Shown: in pieces, positions 7,862-16,678 of the stretch
Position numbering within the stretch: the stretch's first letter is position 1
Layout: the number at the start of each line of letters is the position of its first letter
NCBI RefSeq assembly: GCF_040930455.2
Contig: NZ_CP170494.1
DNA length: 64,000 nt
From: Neopusillimonas maritima
GTDB lineage: Bacteria; Pseudomonadota; Gammaproteobacteria; Burkholderiales; Burkholderiaceae_B
Reading direction: 5' to 3' (one strand)
Position numbers and translations under genes: made by a program
The notes under the pieces: model-generated
Told to the model about the DNA's origin: nothing
The model's input: only the letters and a program-made list of their open reading frames with translations
Databases searched by the model: none

Positions 7862-8862
7862 GTTTCACTCCCGGTTCTACGTGTCCACCACTTTTGAATA
7901 GCCGGAACAATACCTTGTGGCAAGAACATCACAATTAACACCATGGCCACGCCGTAAACAATCCACTGCACTTCCGGACCGGCCACTTCGCGCAAGCCAA
8001 CCGGCAGGATGCCGAAGATAATGCCGCCGATAATGGGGCCGATTAACGTGCCCTTGCCACCCGTGATCACCATAATGACCATCGTCACGGTATAGATGAA
8101 CAGGAAGACGTCGGGGTCAATAATGCGGATGTAGTGTGCATACAGGCTGCCGGCCGCCCCCGCCATGGCCGCCGAGGTGGTGGCCGCGAAGTTCAGGTAA
8201 CGGGTAACGTTAATACCGGCCGATACGGCAAGCGGTTCATTTTCACGCAACGCGATCATGGCGCGCCCAACGCGCGACTGAACAATGCGCCGGATAATGA
8301 TGTAGCACACAATCGCCAGGGCCAGTACCAGGTAGTAGTTCGGCGTTTTAGACCAAAGCTCACCCTCGCCTAAAAATGGCAGGTTGTAGGCCATCGGGGG
8401 GATGTTGTTCAACGCCAGCGGCCCTTGCGTCAGATCAACCCAGTTCAGCGACACAAGGCGAGTAACCTCGGCAAAGCTGATTGTCACGATCACGAAGTAG
8501 GCGCCGCGAATCTTGAACGACAGCTTTCCGATAATGAAGCCGAACAACCCGGCAATAATCGTGGCCAGCACAAACCCCAGGAACGGTGAGCTGGGCTCAA
8601 CCACAATGGTTCCGTCACCGAACGGTGCGGCAATTTCGAAACCCAGCGACGTGAGCGCGCTAACGTAAGCCCCGATACCGAAGAAGGCAATATGCCCCAG
8701 GTTCAGCTGCCCCGTGTAACCCAGCAACAGGTTCAGGCTCATGGCACCCACGATGAACAAGCCCGTGGTGATGACAATGTGCAAGTAGTACTGGTCTGCA
8801 AGCCAATAAGGCAGGGTCACTAAAACCAGTAGTACAACAAGTGTAAGTGCGAGCTTTTTCAT
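7858..8862 (-). CDS. livM: Branched-chain-type ABC transporter permease LivM (system 1)
   Basis: This 334-residue polytopic inner-membrane protein starts with a hydrophobic segment and carries the LivM hallmark GYTGQLNLGHIAFFGIGAY and the conserved GGKGTLIGPIIGG loop near the C-terminus. It forms the translocation path together with LivH. The start ATG overlaps the livH stop (ATGA), and the end overlaps livG by 4 bases. Confidence 0.95.
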   Translation of the reverse strand: MKKLALTLVVLLVLVTLPYWLADQYYLHIVITTGLFIVGAMSLNLLLGYTGQLNLGHIAFFGIGAYVSALTSLGFEIAAPFGDGTIVVEPSSPFLGFVLATIIAGLFGFIIGKLSFKIRGAYFVIVTISFAEVTRLVSLNWVDLTQGPLALNNIPPMAYNLPFLGEGELWSKTPNYYLVLALAIVCYIIIRRIVQSRVGRAMIALRENEPLAVSAGINVTRYLNFAATTSAAMAGAAGSLYAHYIRIIDPDVFLFIYTVTMVIMVITGGKGTLIGPIIGGIIFGILPVGLREVAGPEVQWIVYGVAMVLIVMFLPQGIVPAIQKWWTRRTGSET

Positions 8863-9734
8863 CCAATCCTCTCCCCACGTGGCTTGAACAGACCTGTGGG
8901 CCTAAACATCAGCACCAGAATAATCAAGATAAAACCAACGGCATCCCGGTATCCCGACGATATGTAGCCGGAGCCCAGTTCTTCCGCGAAGGCAAGAATG
9001 AAGCCGCCGATCATGGCGCCGGGCACACTACCCAGGCCACCCAGAATCACAATCGAGAACGCCTTCAGCGCAGCCAGGTTGCCCATGGTTGTCGTTACCA
9101 CAAAGACGGGACCCAACAACGCACCCGCCGCCGCAGCCAGACCGGAGCCCAACGCAAAGGTAGCGGTGTAAATAAAATTAATATTGATGCCCATTAAGGA
9201 GGCAGTGGAAGAGTCCTGGAAGGTGGCACGCATGGCTTTGCCCAGCGACGTGCGCTGCAACAGCACATACGAGGCAATAATGAGCCCGATGGCGGCTACC
9301 AGCACGAACAGGCGCAACCACGAAACGGCAACCGATCCGATCATGAGCGGCTCAGTTGGGAAAGGTGTACTAACCGACTTGGCGACCCCGCCCCAAATAA
9401 GCAACGAGATGTTCTGCAACGCAATCCAGCAACCAATCATGGCCACCATGGTTGAGTCGATGTCTGCCCCCCGCATACTGCGCAAGACAAGTCGCTCGAT
9501 AAGCGCACCCAACAAAATGCCCAGCATAATGGCGGTCGGTAACGCTATAAAGAAGTTCCAGCCAAGATGAGACACGAAATAATAAGCCATGAAGCCGCCA
9601 AAGGCGTAGAGCTCTCCATGGGTAAAGTTCACAACCTTCATAACGCCAAGAATCAGCGTTAGCCCAATACCCAGAAGCGCATACGTGCCCCCAAGTATCA
9701 GCGCATTGGCTATGTGCTGAAGAAACTGATCCAC
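8859..9734 (-). CDS. livH: Branched-chain-type ABC transporter permease LivH (system 1)
   Basis: This is a hydrophobic permease with the LivH signatures GGTYALLGIGLTLILGVM, VNFTHGELYAFGGF and GGLGSVPGAMIGGFILAF. I place the start at GTG 9734 (VDQFLQHIANAL, 291 residues, the normal LivH length) because GGGGAAG lies a few bases upstream. An in-frame ATG at 9791 would add 19 poorly conserved residues. It follows the binding-protein gene after a gap that contains a stable hairpin. Confidence 0.9.
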   Translation of the reverse strand: MDQFLQHIANALILGGTYALLGIGLTLILGVMKVVNFTHGELYAFGGFMAYYFVSHLGWNFFIALPTAIMLGILLGALIERLVLRSMRGADIDSTMVAMIGCWIALQNISLLIWGGVAKSVSTPFPTEPLMIGSVAVSWLRLFVLVAAIGLIIASYVLLQRTSLGKAMRATFQDSSTASLMGININFIYTATFALGSGLAAAAGALLGPVFVVTTTMGNLAALKAFSIVILGGLGSVPGAMIGGFILAFAEELGSGYISSGYRDAVGFILIILVLMFRPTGLFKPRGERIG

Positions 9735-9804
9735 TATCTTCCCCACCTGCGCGCCTGACCGGAAGCAAACAAGGAGGCGCATGACCCTCATTTGCCGTTA
9801 CATA

Positions 9805-9836
9805 CAAACAGTGCAGGCCGTGGCCTACACTGTTTG
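9805..9836 (-). other. Intercistronic hairpin between the binding-protein gene and livH (system 1)
   Basis: The minus-strand transcript can form a 15-bp stem (CAAACAGTG-T-AGGCC with GGCCT-G-CACTGTTTG, one G-U pair) closed by two bases. No T-run follows. Such hairpins after binding-protein genes are known to stabilise the upstream mRNA and reduce expression of the downstream permease genes. That role here is inferred. Confidence 0.65.
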
Positions 9837-9849
9837 CGACTACATTGGC

Positions 9850-11016
9850 TTACTGAACCATGACGACTTTGCCGTCTTTAATTTCAACCAAATACGTATT
9901 GGCATCGTATTGGGCACTGGGTTTACCTGTTTCTACGCCGTCTTTGCGGAACGTGATGTCGCCGTTCAATGCAGGCAGGTCCACTTCCCAAAGTGCTTTG
10001 GTGATTTTTTCAGCAGTGGGCTCGCCTTCTACTTTCTTAAGCGCAGCGGCAATGGTTTTAATACCATCGTATCCACGGAAGCTTTCGGTTAGGCCGGCCT
10101 TGTTCAAGCCACGCTTTTCCCATTCGGCAATAAACGCTTTTGCCATTTCAGGATTAGCCGTTTCTTCGGGTACCCAAGGCGTAAAGAACAGCAAGTGCTT
10201 GGAACCTTCAGCAGCGGAACCCGCATGGTCGATCAGCTGATCGGGGTTTTGCGAACCGCCCGTGGTAATGATTTGGCGATCCATACCCAAAGATTGCGCC
10301 TGCTTGAGCAACAGTGTTAACTGTTCCACTGCCGTCGTTACGAAGAGCGTGTCGGCATCGGTGCCTTTAATTTCCGACAACTGCGAGGTCATGTCTTGTG
10401 CGGCGGCGTCCATAATGAGCTCTTTGCCCACTTCAACACCGTTCGCTTCCAGAACACGGCGAAACTCGGCTGCAGCACCACGGCCCCAGTCGTTGTTCAC
10501 CACCAGCATGTCGGCTTTTTTAATGCCCAGCGGCTTGATCATTTCAACGAAGTTGTCGGCCTCAATGGCACTGGTGGGTGCAATACGGAAAACATAGGGG
10601 TTACCCGATTTGGTAATTTTCACCGAGCTGGAGGTTTCCACGACCATGGGAACTTTATATTCCATGAGCTTGGGCATGGCGGCCAAAGTTAACGTGGAGC
10701 CCCAGGCACCCAAAATGACGGGTACCTTGTCGCGCACGATCAGCTTTTCCGTTACGTTGGCTGACTCGGTGGGGTTGCCTTTGTTGTCTTCAACAACCAA
10801 TTCGATTTTGTTGCCATTTACGCCCCCGGCGGCATTGATTTCGTCGGCGGCAATTTTTGCCCCTTCAAGAACATAGTTACCGGATGCGGCGATGGGGCCG
10901 GTTAGAGGCTGGTTCACACCGATTTTTACGGTGTCCGCGTTAGCGGCTCCCAGCATAGAAAAGGACATTGCAACTGCTGCAAGACCAGAAGCAAATATTT
11001 GACTTCTTCGTTTCAT
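9850..11016 (-). CDS. ABC transporter periplasmic substrate-binding protein, LivK/Peripla_BP_6 type (system 1)
   Basis: The 388-residue protein has a Sec signal peptide (MKRRSQIF..., likely cleavage after ANA near residue 27). It is followed by VKIGVNQPLTGPIAASG, the typical start of type I periplasmic binding proteins, and the GAWGSTLTLAAMPKLMEYKVP hinge region. It delivers the solute to LivHMGF encoded downstream. A strong AAGGAGT site precedes the ATG by 7 bases. Its promoter region (11017-11297) holds operator B plus extra half-sites, tying uptake to the same regulator as the catabolic genes. The ligand is unknown. Confidence 0.93.
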   Translation of the reverse strand: MKRRSQIFASGLAAVAMSFSMLGAANADTVKIGVNQPLTGPIAASGNYVLEGAKIAADEINAAGGVNGNKIELVVEDNKGNPTESANVTEKLIVRDKVPVILGAWGSTLTLAAMPKLMEYKVPMVVETSSSVKITKSGNPYVFRIAPTSAIEADNFVEMIKPLGIKKADMLVVNNDWGRGAAAEFRRVLEANGVEVGKELIMDAAAQDMTSQLSEIKGTDADTLFVTTAVEQLTLLLKQAQSLGMDRQIITTGGSQNPDQLIDHAGSAAEGSKHLLFFTPWVPEETANPEMAKAFIAEWEKRGLNKAGLTESFRGYDGIKTIAAALKKVEGEPTAEKITKALWEVDLPALNGDITFRKDGVETGKPSAQYDANTYLVEIKDGKVVMVQ

Positions 11017-11090
11017 TGCACGACTCCTTAGACATGTGTGTATGTGTGTGTGATGCTAGAACAGCTATATAGCGGAAGGTTTATCTTCCC

Positions 11091-11112
11091 GTCTATCTAC
11101 TAATAGTAAGAC
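11091..11112. promoter_or_regulatory. Operator B: 22-bp inverted repeat before the liv system 1 operon
   Basis: Left arm GTCTATCTA, spacer CTAA, right arm TAGTAAGAC; 7 of 9 arm bases are symmetric. Geometry and CTA-N4-TAG core match operators A, C and D. It lies 75 bases upstream of the binding-protein start codon. Confidence 0.6.
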
Positions 11113-11251
11113 AGTACCTAAACTTTTTTAGGCCGTATATAGTGGTTCTTACTAATATCTGAATAAACCGCTATATACCGCTGAAAGTCTTACTACTAGT
11201 CATGCAACCTGCAATCACGACAGCAACGCGCCATTGCAGACTGAACCACAG

Positions 11252-11279
11252 GCAATAAGGCGATTGGGCGCCTTATTGC
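11252..11279 (-). terminator. Stem-loop after the molybdenum hydroxylase operon (terminator-like, no T-run)
   Basis: Arms GCAATAAGGCG (11252-11262) and CGCCTTATTGC (11269-11279) pair perfectly over 11 bp with a 6-base loop, 18 bases past the stop codon of the CoxS-CoxG fusion gene. There is no T-run on the minus strand. It may therefore act as a 3'-end stabiliser or a factor-dependent terminator rather than a classical intrinsic one. Confidence 0.55.
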
Positions 11280-11297
11280 GCAATGCTTCCTGGTGAA

Positions 11298-12512
11298 TCA
11301 ACGCCCCCCAAACAGGCGCTTGAAAAATGCAGTTACGCGGTTGCGCAATACAGAAAAAACCAGCGCACCGGCGTTCAGTTCCGTTACTTCGTTGGCCGTT
11401 GCCCCCGATTGGCCGCCGTTCGATAGGCGGGCGTGCAGATTCTGGGCGAAGGCGTCGGTCATGCGTTTGGCAATATCCTGAACAATGCCCGAGCGGCTGA
11501 ATTGCGCCAGCGGGCCGGTTAACGCAAAGCCAATTTCCACATCAACCCGGGTGCCCGCACCCTGGTTGATTTCCGACAAGACGTACTCCACTTCGCCGCG
11601 CGTGGCCGAGGGCGATTTGGTGTCGCGCGCAGAACCGTAAATCATGCCCTTATAGTTGGCGTCGTCGCGCTCAACATCGGCGGCGCCTTCAAAATCGGCC
11701 ACAATGGGGCCGACCTTGACGCGCAACCGGGGTTCCACGTGCGTGGCGGTGGGCTCAGACAACAGCGACGCCCCCGGCAAGCAGGTGGTGACCTGGTCTA
11801 ACCGGCCAAAGAACGCCCACACTTCGTCGCGTGGAAAATCGACGGTAAATGATTGCTGCATGCGGGTCATGGGTTTGCTGCTGTCGGGCGCCTTAACGGC
11901 CCCGGCAGGTGCACGCACCCGTTTTACTTCCGCCGCCATACCAGCGGGTACTGCAGCCGGCCCCGCAGACGCCGATTGCGTTTGCGCATGCCCGGCGCCC
12001 GCAGGCCCCAGACTCGTACGAACGTTAACCGGCTCGGTAATGCCTTCGGCGCGACGTTTCTCAATAACGCTTTGAATGGCTTTGGTAATGCCTACATAAC
12101 CCGTACAACGACACAGGTTGCCGCTCATGGCGTAACGAATGTCTTGCTCGGTGGCATGGGGCATACGCATCACGACATCGTGCGCGGAAGCCAGCATGCC
12201 CGGCGTGCAAAAGCCGCATTGCAAGCCGTGCTCTTGGGAAAAAGCCGTACGCAATGCTTCCATAACATCATCGTTCATGCCTTCGATGGTGACCACTTCG
12301 GCGTTGTCGCAAGCGGCCGCCAGCGAAATGCAGGAACGTGTGGGCACGCCGTCGACAAACACCGTGCACGCACCGCACACGCCATGCTCGCAACCCAAAT
12401 GGGTGCCCGTCAGGCTTAACGATTCACGCAAAACGTCACCCAAATGCGTTCTGGGTTCGATTTGAACGTTGTCGTACTTTTTTCCGTTAACCGTAAGAGA
12501 AATCGTATTCAT
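11298..12512 (-). CDS. Molybdenum hydroxylase small subunit: CoxS-type 2Fe-2S protein fused to a CoxG (SRPBCC) domain
   Basis: Residues 1-155 are a canonical xanthine-dehydrogenase-family iron-sulfur subunit. The plant-ferredoxin-type cluster ligands are Cys41, 46, 49 and 61, and the second cluster is bound by Cys99, 102, 134 and 136 (CGFC and CRC motifs). An Ala/Pro-rich linker (about 160-215) leads into a CoxG-like SRPBCC domain (about 218-365: TVDFPRDEVWAFFGRL, CLPGA). A basic, hydrophobic C-terminal helix resembles the CoxG membrane anchor. Most relatives are two separate proteins. The subunit would pass electrons from the Mo site via Fe-S centres to FAD, while the CoxG part may anchor the complex to the membrane or to quinones. 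It overlaps the FAD-subunit gene by 4 bases. Confidence 0.92.
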   Translation of the reverse strand: MNTISLTVNGKKYDNVQIEPRTHLGDVLRESLSLTGTHLGCEHGVCGACTVFVDGVPTRSCISLAAACDNAEVVTIEGMNDDVMEALRTAFSQEHGLQCGFCTPGMLASAHDVVMRMPHATEQDIRYAMSGNLCRCTGYVGITKAIQSVIEKRRAEGITEPVNVRTSLGPAGAGHAQTQSASAGPAAVPAGMAAEVKRVRAPAGAVKAPDSSKPMTRMQQSFTVDFPRDEVWAFFGRLDQVTTCLPGASLLSEPTATHVEPRLRVKVGPIVADFEGAADVERDDANYKGMIYGSARDTKSPSATRGEVEYVLSEINQGAGTRVDVEIGFALTGPLAQFSRSGIVQDIAKRMTDAFAQNLHARLSNGGQSGATANEVTELNAGALVFSVLRNRVTAFFKRLFGGR

Positions 12513-13327
12513 AGTTGAGCTCGCTGAACTGCACGCGTAAGCGCAGTCATATGAATTTTGTTGGCGATGGGGTCTTTCAGCCCCGACTCGGCAAATAACG
12601 TTTCAATTTTGTCGGTATTCAAATGACCTGCCGAATCGAAATAAGCCGAGGCGTCGGCAATGACGATGGGTTTGGCTTCAATCGCGCCAATCACAAGACG
12701 GCACACATTTCTGGCCGGATCTTTTAACAAGACAGCCATCGCGTGGGCGAACTCGCCGGTTTTACGTGTGATCTTGTAATGCCCCCAACGCGCATCCGCC
12801 GAAAAACGCGGAATGTGCACCGAAGCCAGTATTTCGCCCGGCTCGAGCGAGGTTTCAAAGACACTGACCATGAGGTCTTCCACCGGTACCCGGCGCGTGC
12901 CTGAAGGGCCGGCAATGGTAACCGTTGCGCCTACGGCGGCCAGGGTGCTCACCCAATCGGCGGCCGGGTCGGCATGCACCAAACTTCCACCCACCGTGCC
13001 GCGATTGCGCACCGCGCGGTAGGCAATCCCCCGGGCCACGGCGGGCAGTGCGCCGCGCGTCACGTCGGGCACACGCAGGTCTTCTATGTCGGCGTGAGTC
13101 ACACAGGCGCCGAACGTAATGCCTTCATCGTTTTCATCAACCTGAGTCAGCTCGGGAATGTGCGTGATATCGACCAGCAAATCGGGCTGTACCAAACGCA
13201 AATTCAACATGGGGCCCAGCGATTGACTGCCTGCCAGAAACTTCACAACCACATCGTCTTGCTGCGCCAGCTTAACCGCCGACTGAACATCGGATGCACG
13301 CTCGTACGCTAAGGGTGCCGGCTTCAT
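12509..13327 (-). CDS. Molybdenum hydroxylase FAD-binding medium subunit (CoxM-type)
   Basis: This 272-residue FAD-binding protein of the xanthine dehydrogenase/CoxM family shows FLAGSQSLGPMLNLRLVQPD (the first FAD contact), VRNRGTVGGSLVHADPAADW (the second FAD motif) and the C-terminal ITRKTGEFAHAMAVLL region. It accepts electrons from the Fe-S subunit and passes them to the terminal acceptor. The gene overlaps the large-subunit gene and the Fe-S/CoxG gene by 4 bases on each side, so the three chains are co-translated. Confidence 0.94.
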   Translation of the reverse strand: MKPAPLAYERASDVQSAVKLAQQDDVVVKFLAGSQSLGPMLNLRLVQPDLLVDITHIPELTQVDENDEGITFGACVTHADIEDLRVPDVTRGALPAVARGIAYRAVRNRGTVGGSLVHADPAADWVSTLAAVGATVTIAGPSGTRRVPVEDLMVSVFETSLEPGEILASVHIPRFSADARWGHYKITRKTGEFAHAMAVLLKDPARNVCRLVIGAIEAKPIVIADASAYFDSAGHLNTDKIETLFAESGLKDPIANKIHMTALTRAVQRAQL

Positions 13328-15708
13328 ACTTCCTCCATAGCCATCTTGGAACCTGAACCCGTGCCGGTGCCGTCACCACCACGGGCATTCATGATTGCTT
13401 CAAGAACGCGATGCGGCGTCACGGGCGACACATACAGCGTTGCCCCTAATGGGCGTAACGCATCGTTTACCGCGTTCACAATGGTGGCGGGCGGCGCAAT
13501 GGCCCCGCTTTCACCAATTCCCTTGACACCAAACTCGGTGTAAGGCGATAGCGTTTCCATGTGTATTAGGCGCGGCTCGGGCACCTCGGTTGGCCCGGGC
13601 AGCAGGTAGTCGGCAAAGGTGGAGGCCAAAGGCTGGCCCGAGGCGTCGAACGGCATTTCCTCATATAGCGCCGTACCGATACCCTGGGCGGTGCCGCCAT
13701 AGATCTGGCCGTCGACCACCATGGGGTTCACCAGTTTGCCGCCGTCTTCCACAATCACGTAATCAAGAATTTCAACGTTGCCGCATTCGGGATCGACCGC
13801 CACCAGGGCAACGTGGGCGCCGTAACCGAATGTGCCTGTATCGCGGCCGGGCTTATAGCCCACGGTAACTTCAAGACCGCCTGAATTGGCTTCGGGCGGT
13901 AAATCTTGCGGACGGCGATACCACACGTGCGCCACCTGGCTAATGGACACACTCTTGTCGCCCGCATGCACCATGCCGTCGGAAACAGTGACTTTGTCGG
14001 GCTCGGTGCCCAGCATGAACGCACCAATATGCCCCAGCCGTTTCACCAGCTCATCGCCGCCGCGCGCCACGGCGCCGCCCGACATCACCATGCTGCGCGA
14101 GCCCCAGGTACCGGTGGAATAAGGGGTGTACTCGGTGTCGCCGTGAATGAGTTTGATGCGGTCGATATCGATGCCCAGCTTTTCATTTGCCACCTGAGCC
14201 AACGTGGTTTCCATACTTTGGCCATGCGAGTGTGCGCCGATGCGAATTTCCAAACCGCCGTCGGGCGTGATGCGCATGGTGGCCAACTCATGACCCGGCA
14301 CCATGGGGATACCCCAACCGGCGTACACCGAGGTACCGTGCGCGGCTTGCTCGCAATACACCGCCATGCCCACCCCAATAAGGCGGCCGTCGGGCTCACC
14401 CTTTTTCTGGCGTTCACGAATGGCGGGCAGGTCTATAGCCTCGACCGCCTGGCGCAGTGCCTCGGGATAGTCGCCGCTGTCGAAGTGTTTGTTGGTAATG
14501 TTGTCGAACGGCATTTGCTCGGGGCGAACCAACGACTGCATGCGCAATTCGTAGGGTTCAACACCGGCGGCGTGCGCCAAGTCGTCGAGCAACAGTTCAA
14601 GCGCAAAACACACACCGGTTCGCGCCACGCCCCGGTAAGGCAGAATGGGGCATTTGTTGGTGGCTACCGAATACGTTTTGCAGTGGTACGACGGGAAGTC
14701 GTAAGGGCCGGGCAAAATACTGCCTACCTGGCCGGCCTCAAGGCACGCCGAGAAAGGGTATGAGGAATAGGCACCCGAGTCGATGGTGGCTTCGCACTCA
14801 ATGCCCAACAACCGGCCTTCCTTCGAGGCGTAACCGGTAATCTCGTAATAGTGTTCGCGACAATTGGCCGTGGCGGCAATGTGTTCGCGACGATCCTCAA
14901 GCCAGCGTACCGGGCGACCCAGCTTCATGCACAGCCAGGCAACGGCCAGTTCCTCGGGCAAAAAGATACCTTTGTAGCCAAACCCGCCGCCCACGTCGGG
15001 GGTAATCACACGTACCTGCCCCTCGGGCAAACCCAGACACTCGGCCAGGCCCGTGCGCACAATGTGCGGAATTTGCGTGGCGGTGTAAACAATGAGTTGC
15101 TCAACCCGTGAATCCCAGTAGGCCAGCACGCCTCGCCCTTCCATGGGCGCCATCACTTGTCGGGAGGTACGGATTTTACGGCTGACTTTCACCGGGGCGT
15201 CTTTCACGCCGTCGAAGTTCACCGTAATGTTGGTCTTCAAAAACAGGTTGTCGGGCCAATGGTCGTGCACCCTGGGCGCATCGGCCTGACGGCCTTGCAG
15301 CATTTCATGAACCACGTCTTGCTCTTCGTAGTCCAACTGAACGGCAGCGGCGATATCTTCGGCGCCGGCGCGGGTGGGGGCAACGCACATCGCCACCAGT
15401 TCACCCACATAACGCACCTTGCCTTCGGCCAGCGCAGGCTGTTCGGATGAGCGAAAGCCTTCCAGGGCGGTGTCGGCCACAATGGGTTTCACGCCGGCGT
15501 TTCTAAGGTCGGCCGCCGTGAAAACCTGTTCACGCAATGGTTCGGGGATATGAATATCGAGCAGCTTGGCATGTGCAACCGGGCTGCGCACAAAAGCCAC
15601 ATCTTGCATGTTGGCCAGTTTTATGTCTGCGACATACTGGCCTTTGCCCCGCATATAACGATCGTCTTCTTTGCGAAGCACACGTTTACCGACACCTTGA
15701 CTCGACAT
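13324..15708 (-). CDS. Molybdenum hydroxylase large subunit (form II CoxL-like, molybdopterin cytosine dinucleotide type)
   Basis: The 794-residue protein is the catalytic Mo subunit. GGGFGYKG (about 240-247) and GVKGIGESG with the likely catalytic glutamate near residue 733 are present. The active-site loop reads PYRGVAR (about 357-363). That resembles the form II AYRGAGR loop and not the AYxCSFR loop of true CO dehydrogenase, which carries the Cu-binding cysteine. CO oxidation is therefore unlikely; hydroxylation of a heterocycle or aldehyde next to a nitrogen is the better guess. It is the first gene of a three-gene operon with a perfect palindromic operator 65 bases before the start. Confidence 0.93.
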   Translation of the reverse strand: MSSQGVGKRVLRKEDDRYMRGKGQYVADIKLANMQDVAFVRSPVAHAKLLDIHIPEPLREQVFTAADLRNAGVKPIVADTALEGFRSSEQPALAEGKVRYVGELVAMCVAPTRAGAEDIAAAVQLDYEEQDVVHEMLQGRQADAPRVHDHWPDNLFLKTNITVNFDGVKDAPVKVSRKIRTSRQVMAPMEGRGVLAYWDSRVEQLIVYTATQIPHIVRTGLAECLGLPEGQVRVITPDVGGGFGYKGIFLPEELAVAWLCMKLGRPVRWLEDRREHIAATANCREHYYEITGYASKEGRLLGIECEATIDSGAYSSYPFSACLEAGQVGSILPGPYDFPSYHCKTYSVATNKCPILPYRGVARTGVCFALELLLDDLAHAAGVEPYELRMQSLVRPEQMPFDNITNKHFDSGDYPEALRQAVEAIDLPAIRERQKKGEPDGRLIGVGMAVYCEQAAHGTSVYAGWGIPMVPGHELATMRITPDGGLEIRIGAHSHGQSMETTLAQVANEKLGIDIDRIKLIHGDTEYTPYSTGTWGSRSMVMSGGAVARGGDELVKRLGHIGAFMLGTEPDKVTVSDGMVHAGDKSVSISQVAHVWYRRPQDLPPEANSGGLEVTVGYKPGRDTGTFGYGAHVALVAVDPECGNVEILDYVIVEDGGKLVNPMVVDGQIYGGTAQGIGTALYEEMPFDASGQPLASTFADYLLPGPTEVPEPRLIHMETLSPYTEFGVKGIGESGAIAPPATIVNAVNDALRPLGATLYVSPVTPHRVLEAIMNARGGDGTGTGSGSKMAMEEV

Positions 15709-15772
15709 TTCAATCTCCTGTTAATAAACGTCATGAACCCCTTTTCAGGATGGCTCAAGGTTCGTTCTTTCC

Positions 15773-15794
15773 ATCATTCTAAATATAGAATGAT
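15773..15794. promoter_or_regulatory. Operator C: perfect 22-bp inverted repeat before the molybdenum hydroxylase operon
   Basis: Left arm ATCATTCTA, spacer AATA, right arm TAGAATGAT; the symmetry is perfect and extends one CC/GG step to 15771-15796. It is the best copy of the 9-4-9 operator family and lies between the large-subunit gene (start 15708) and the end of the GntR-type regulator gene. Confidence 0.75.
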
Positions 15795-15871
15795 GGTGAG
15801 GATATTCTGGTTTACGCGTAGACCAGAAAAAAAGAAACTAATTACGCCAAAAGATATCGACCCGTATTGAG

Positions 15872-16678
15872 TCAGGCCGCTTTTTTGCTACGACGACGCG
15901 GCTTGGGTGAACTCAACTCAACCTCGCTTGAAGCGGAGGTTTCGTCTTCCAGAAGATCCATATGCAAACGGATGCAATCACTGGGGTAGGTAATTTCACC
16001 GACGTAAATCACCACATCGTCTTTCGATGTTACGACACAGCGGCACTCTGCGATAGGTGCGCTTAGTGAAACCCCCAATAAATTGGCCACTTCAGGATCG
16101 GCCGTGCCGATTGTCATGGTTTGGTGCGCTCGCTTAACAACCGTTCCACGCAATGTATCGAACACCGCCAGCGCGGTGTGCTCCATGAATTCGTCGTAGT
16201 ACTTGTCGAAAATGCCTTTTTCAATATGCACGTTCACAACGGCATAGGGCAGGCCGTCGCGCAACTGAAGGCTGCGCAGGAAACCGTACTCTTCGGCCAG
16301 CTTGCCTTCATCGGGCGCAAGCCTGGGGTGCGAGGGCGGGTTGGCCACTTCAATAAAACGCGGGACGTTTCGTTTAATGGAACGAATAATCGCCGACCAC
16401 GACGTTTCCAGTGTGAGCCAACGTCGATCGTTAACTTGCTCGGCCACAAACGTACCGCGCCCCTGCTGGCGTTTCAGCAACCCTTCTTTTTCCAGCAGAC
16501 CCACCGCCTGGCGAACCGTGACGCGCGCACGCTGGAACTCTTCTTCAAGCTCCTCAAGCGTAGAGATTTTTTCCCCCGGCAACCACTCGCCCGTTTCAAT
16601 ACGCCGTCTTAGCGCCGAGGCCACTTGAATATAAGCCGGGATATGGCCACTCAAACTCTCTGCTTGTCCTTTTTGCAT
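15872..16678 (-). CDS. GntR-family (HutC/UTRA subfamily) transcriptional regulator
   Basis: The 268-residue protein has an N-terminal winged helix (about 10-80; RVTVRQAVGLLEKEGLLKR and the wing QGRGTFVAEQ are diagnostic). A UTRA effector-binding domain follows (about 95-240, including GLPYAVVNVHIEKGIFDKYY). The C-terminus is basic. UTRA regulators sense small metabolites and bind palindromes. It sits centrally in the island, between the molybdenum hydroxylase and pxpBC genes. It is the obvious candidate binder of operators A-D, although no copy was found in its own upstream region. Confidence 0.93.
   Translation of the reverse strand: MQKGQAESLSGHIPAYIQVASALRRRIETGEWLPGEKISTLEELEEEFQRARVTVRQAVGLLEKEGLLKRQQGRGTFVAEQVNDRRWLTLETSWSAIIRSIKRNVPRFIEVANPPSHPRLAPDEGKLAEEYGFLRSLQLRDGLPYAVVNVHIEKGIFDKYYDEFMEHTALAVFDTLRGTVVKRAHQTMTIGTADPEVANLLGVSLSAPIAECRCVVTSKDDVVIYVGEITYPSDCIRLHMDLLEDETSASSEVELSSPKPRRRSKKAA

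Larger units (their letters stand above)
11017..11297. promoter_or_regulatory. Intergenic control region upstream of the liv system 1 operon
   Basis: This 281-base stretch holds no gene. Besides operator B it contains two more half-site copies, TCTTACTA at 11147-11154 and 11188-11195. It also contains three related TATATA elements: the palindrome GCTATATAGC at 11064-11073, CCGTATATAGTGG at 11133-11145 and CCGCTATATACCGCT at 11168-11182. The density of repeated elements suggests binding of more than one regulator molecule or of two regulators. A short TG repeat lies at 11035-11051. Confidence 0.5.

Noticed and set aside
11035..11051. Short TG dinucleotide repeat
   Set aside because: It is only about eight units with interruptions, too short to argue for a functional or phase-variable repeat.
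13906..14763. 285-residue plus-strand frame inside the CoxL-type gene
   Set aside because: It is antisense to a conserved molybdenum hydroxylase and shows no motif.
11298..15708. Aerobic carbon monoxide dehydrogenase
   Set aside because: The active-site loop is form II-like (PYRGVAR) without the copper-binding cysteine, and no cox accessory genes other than the CoxG domain are present.
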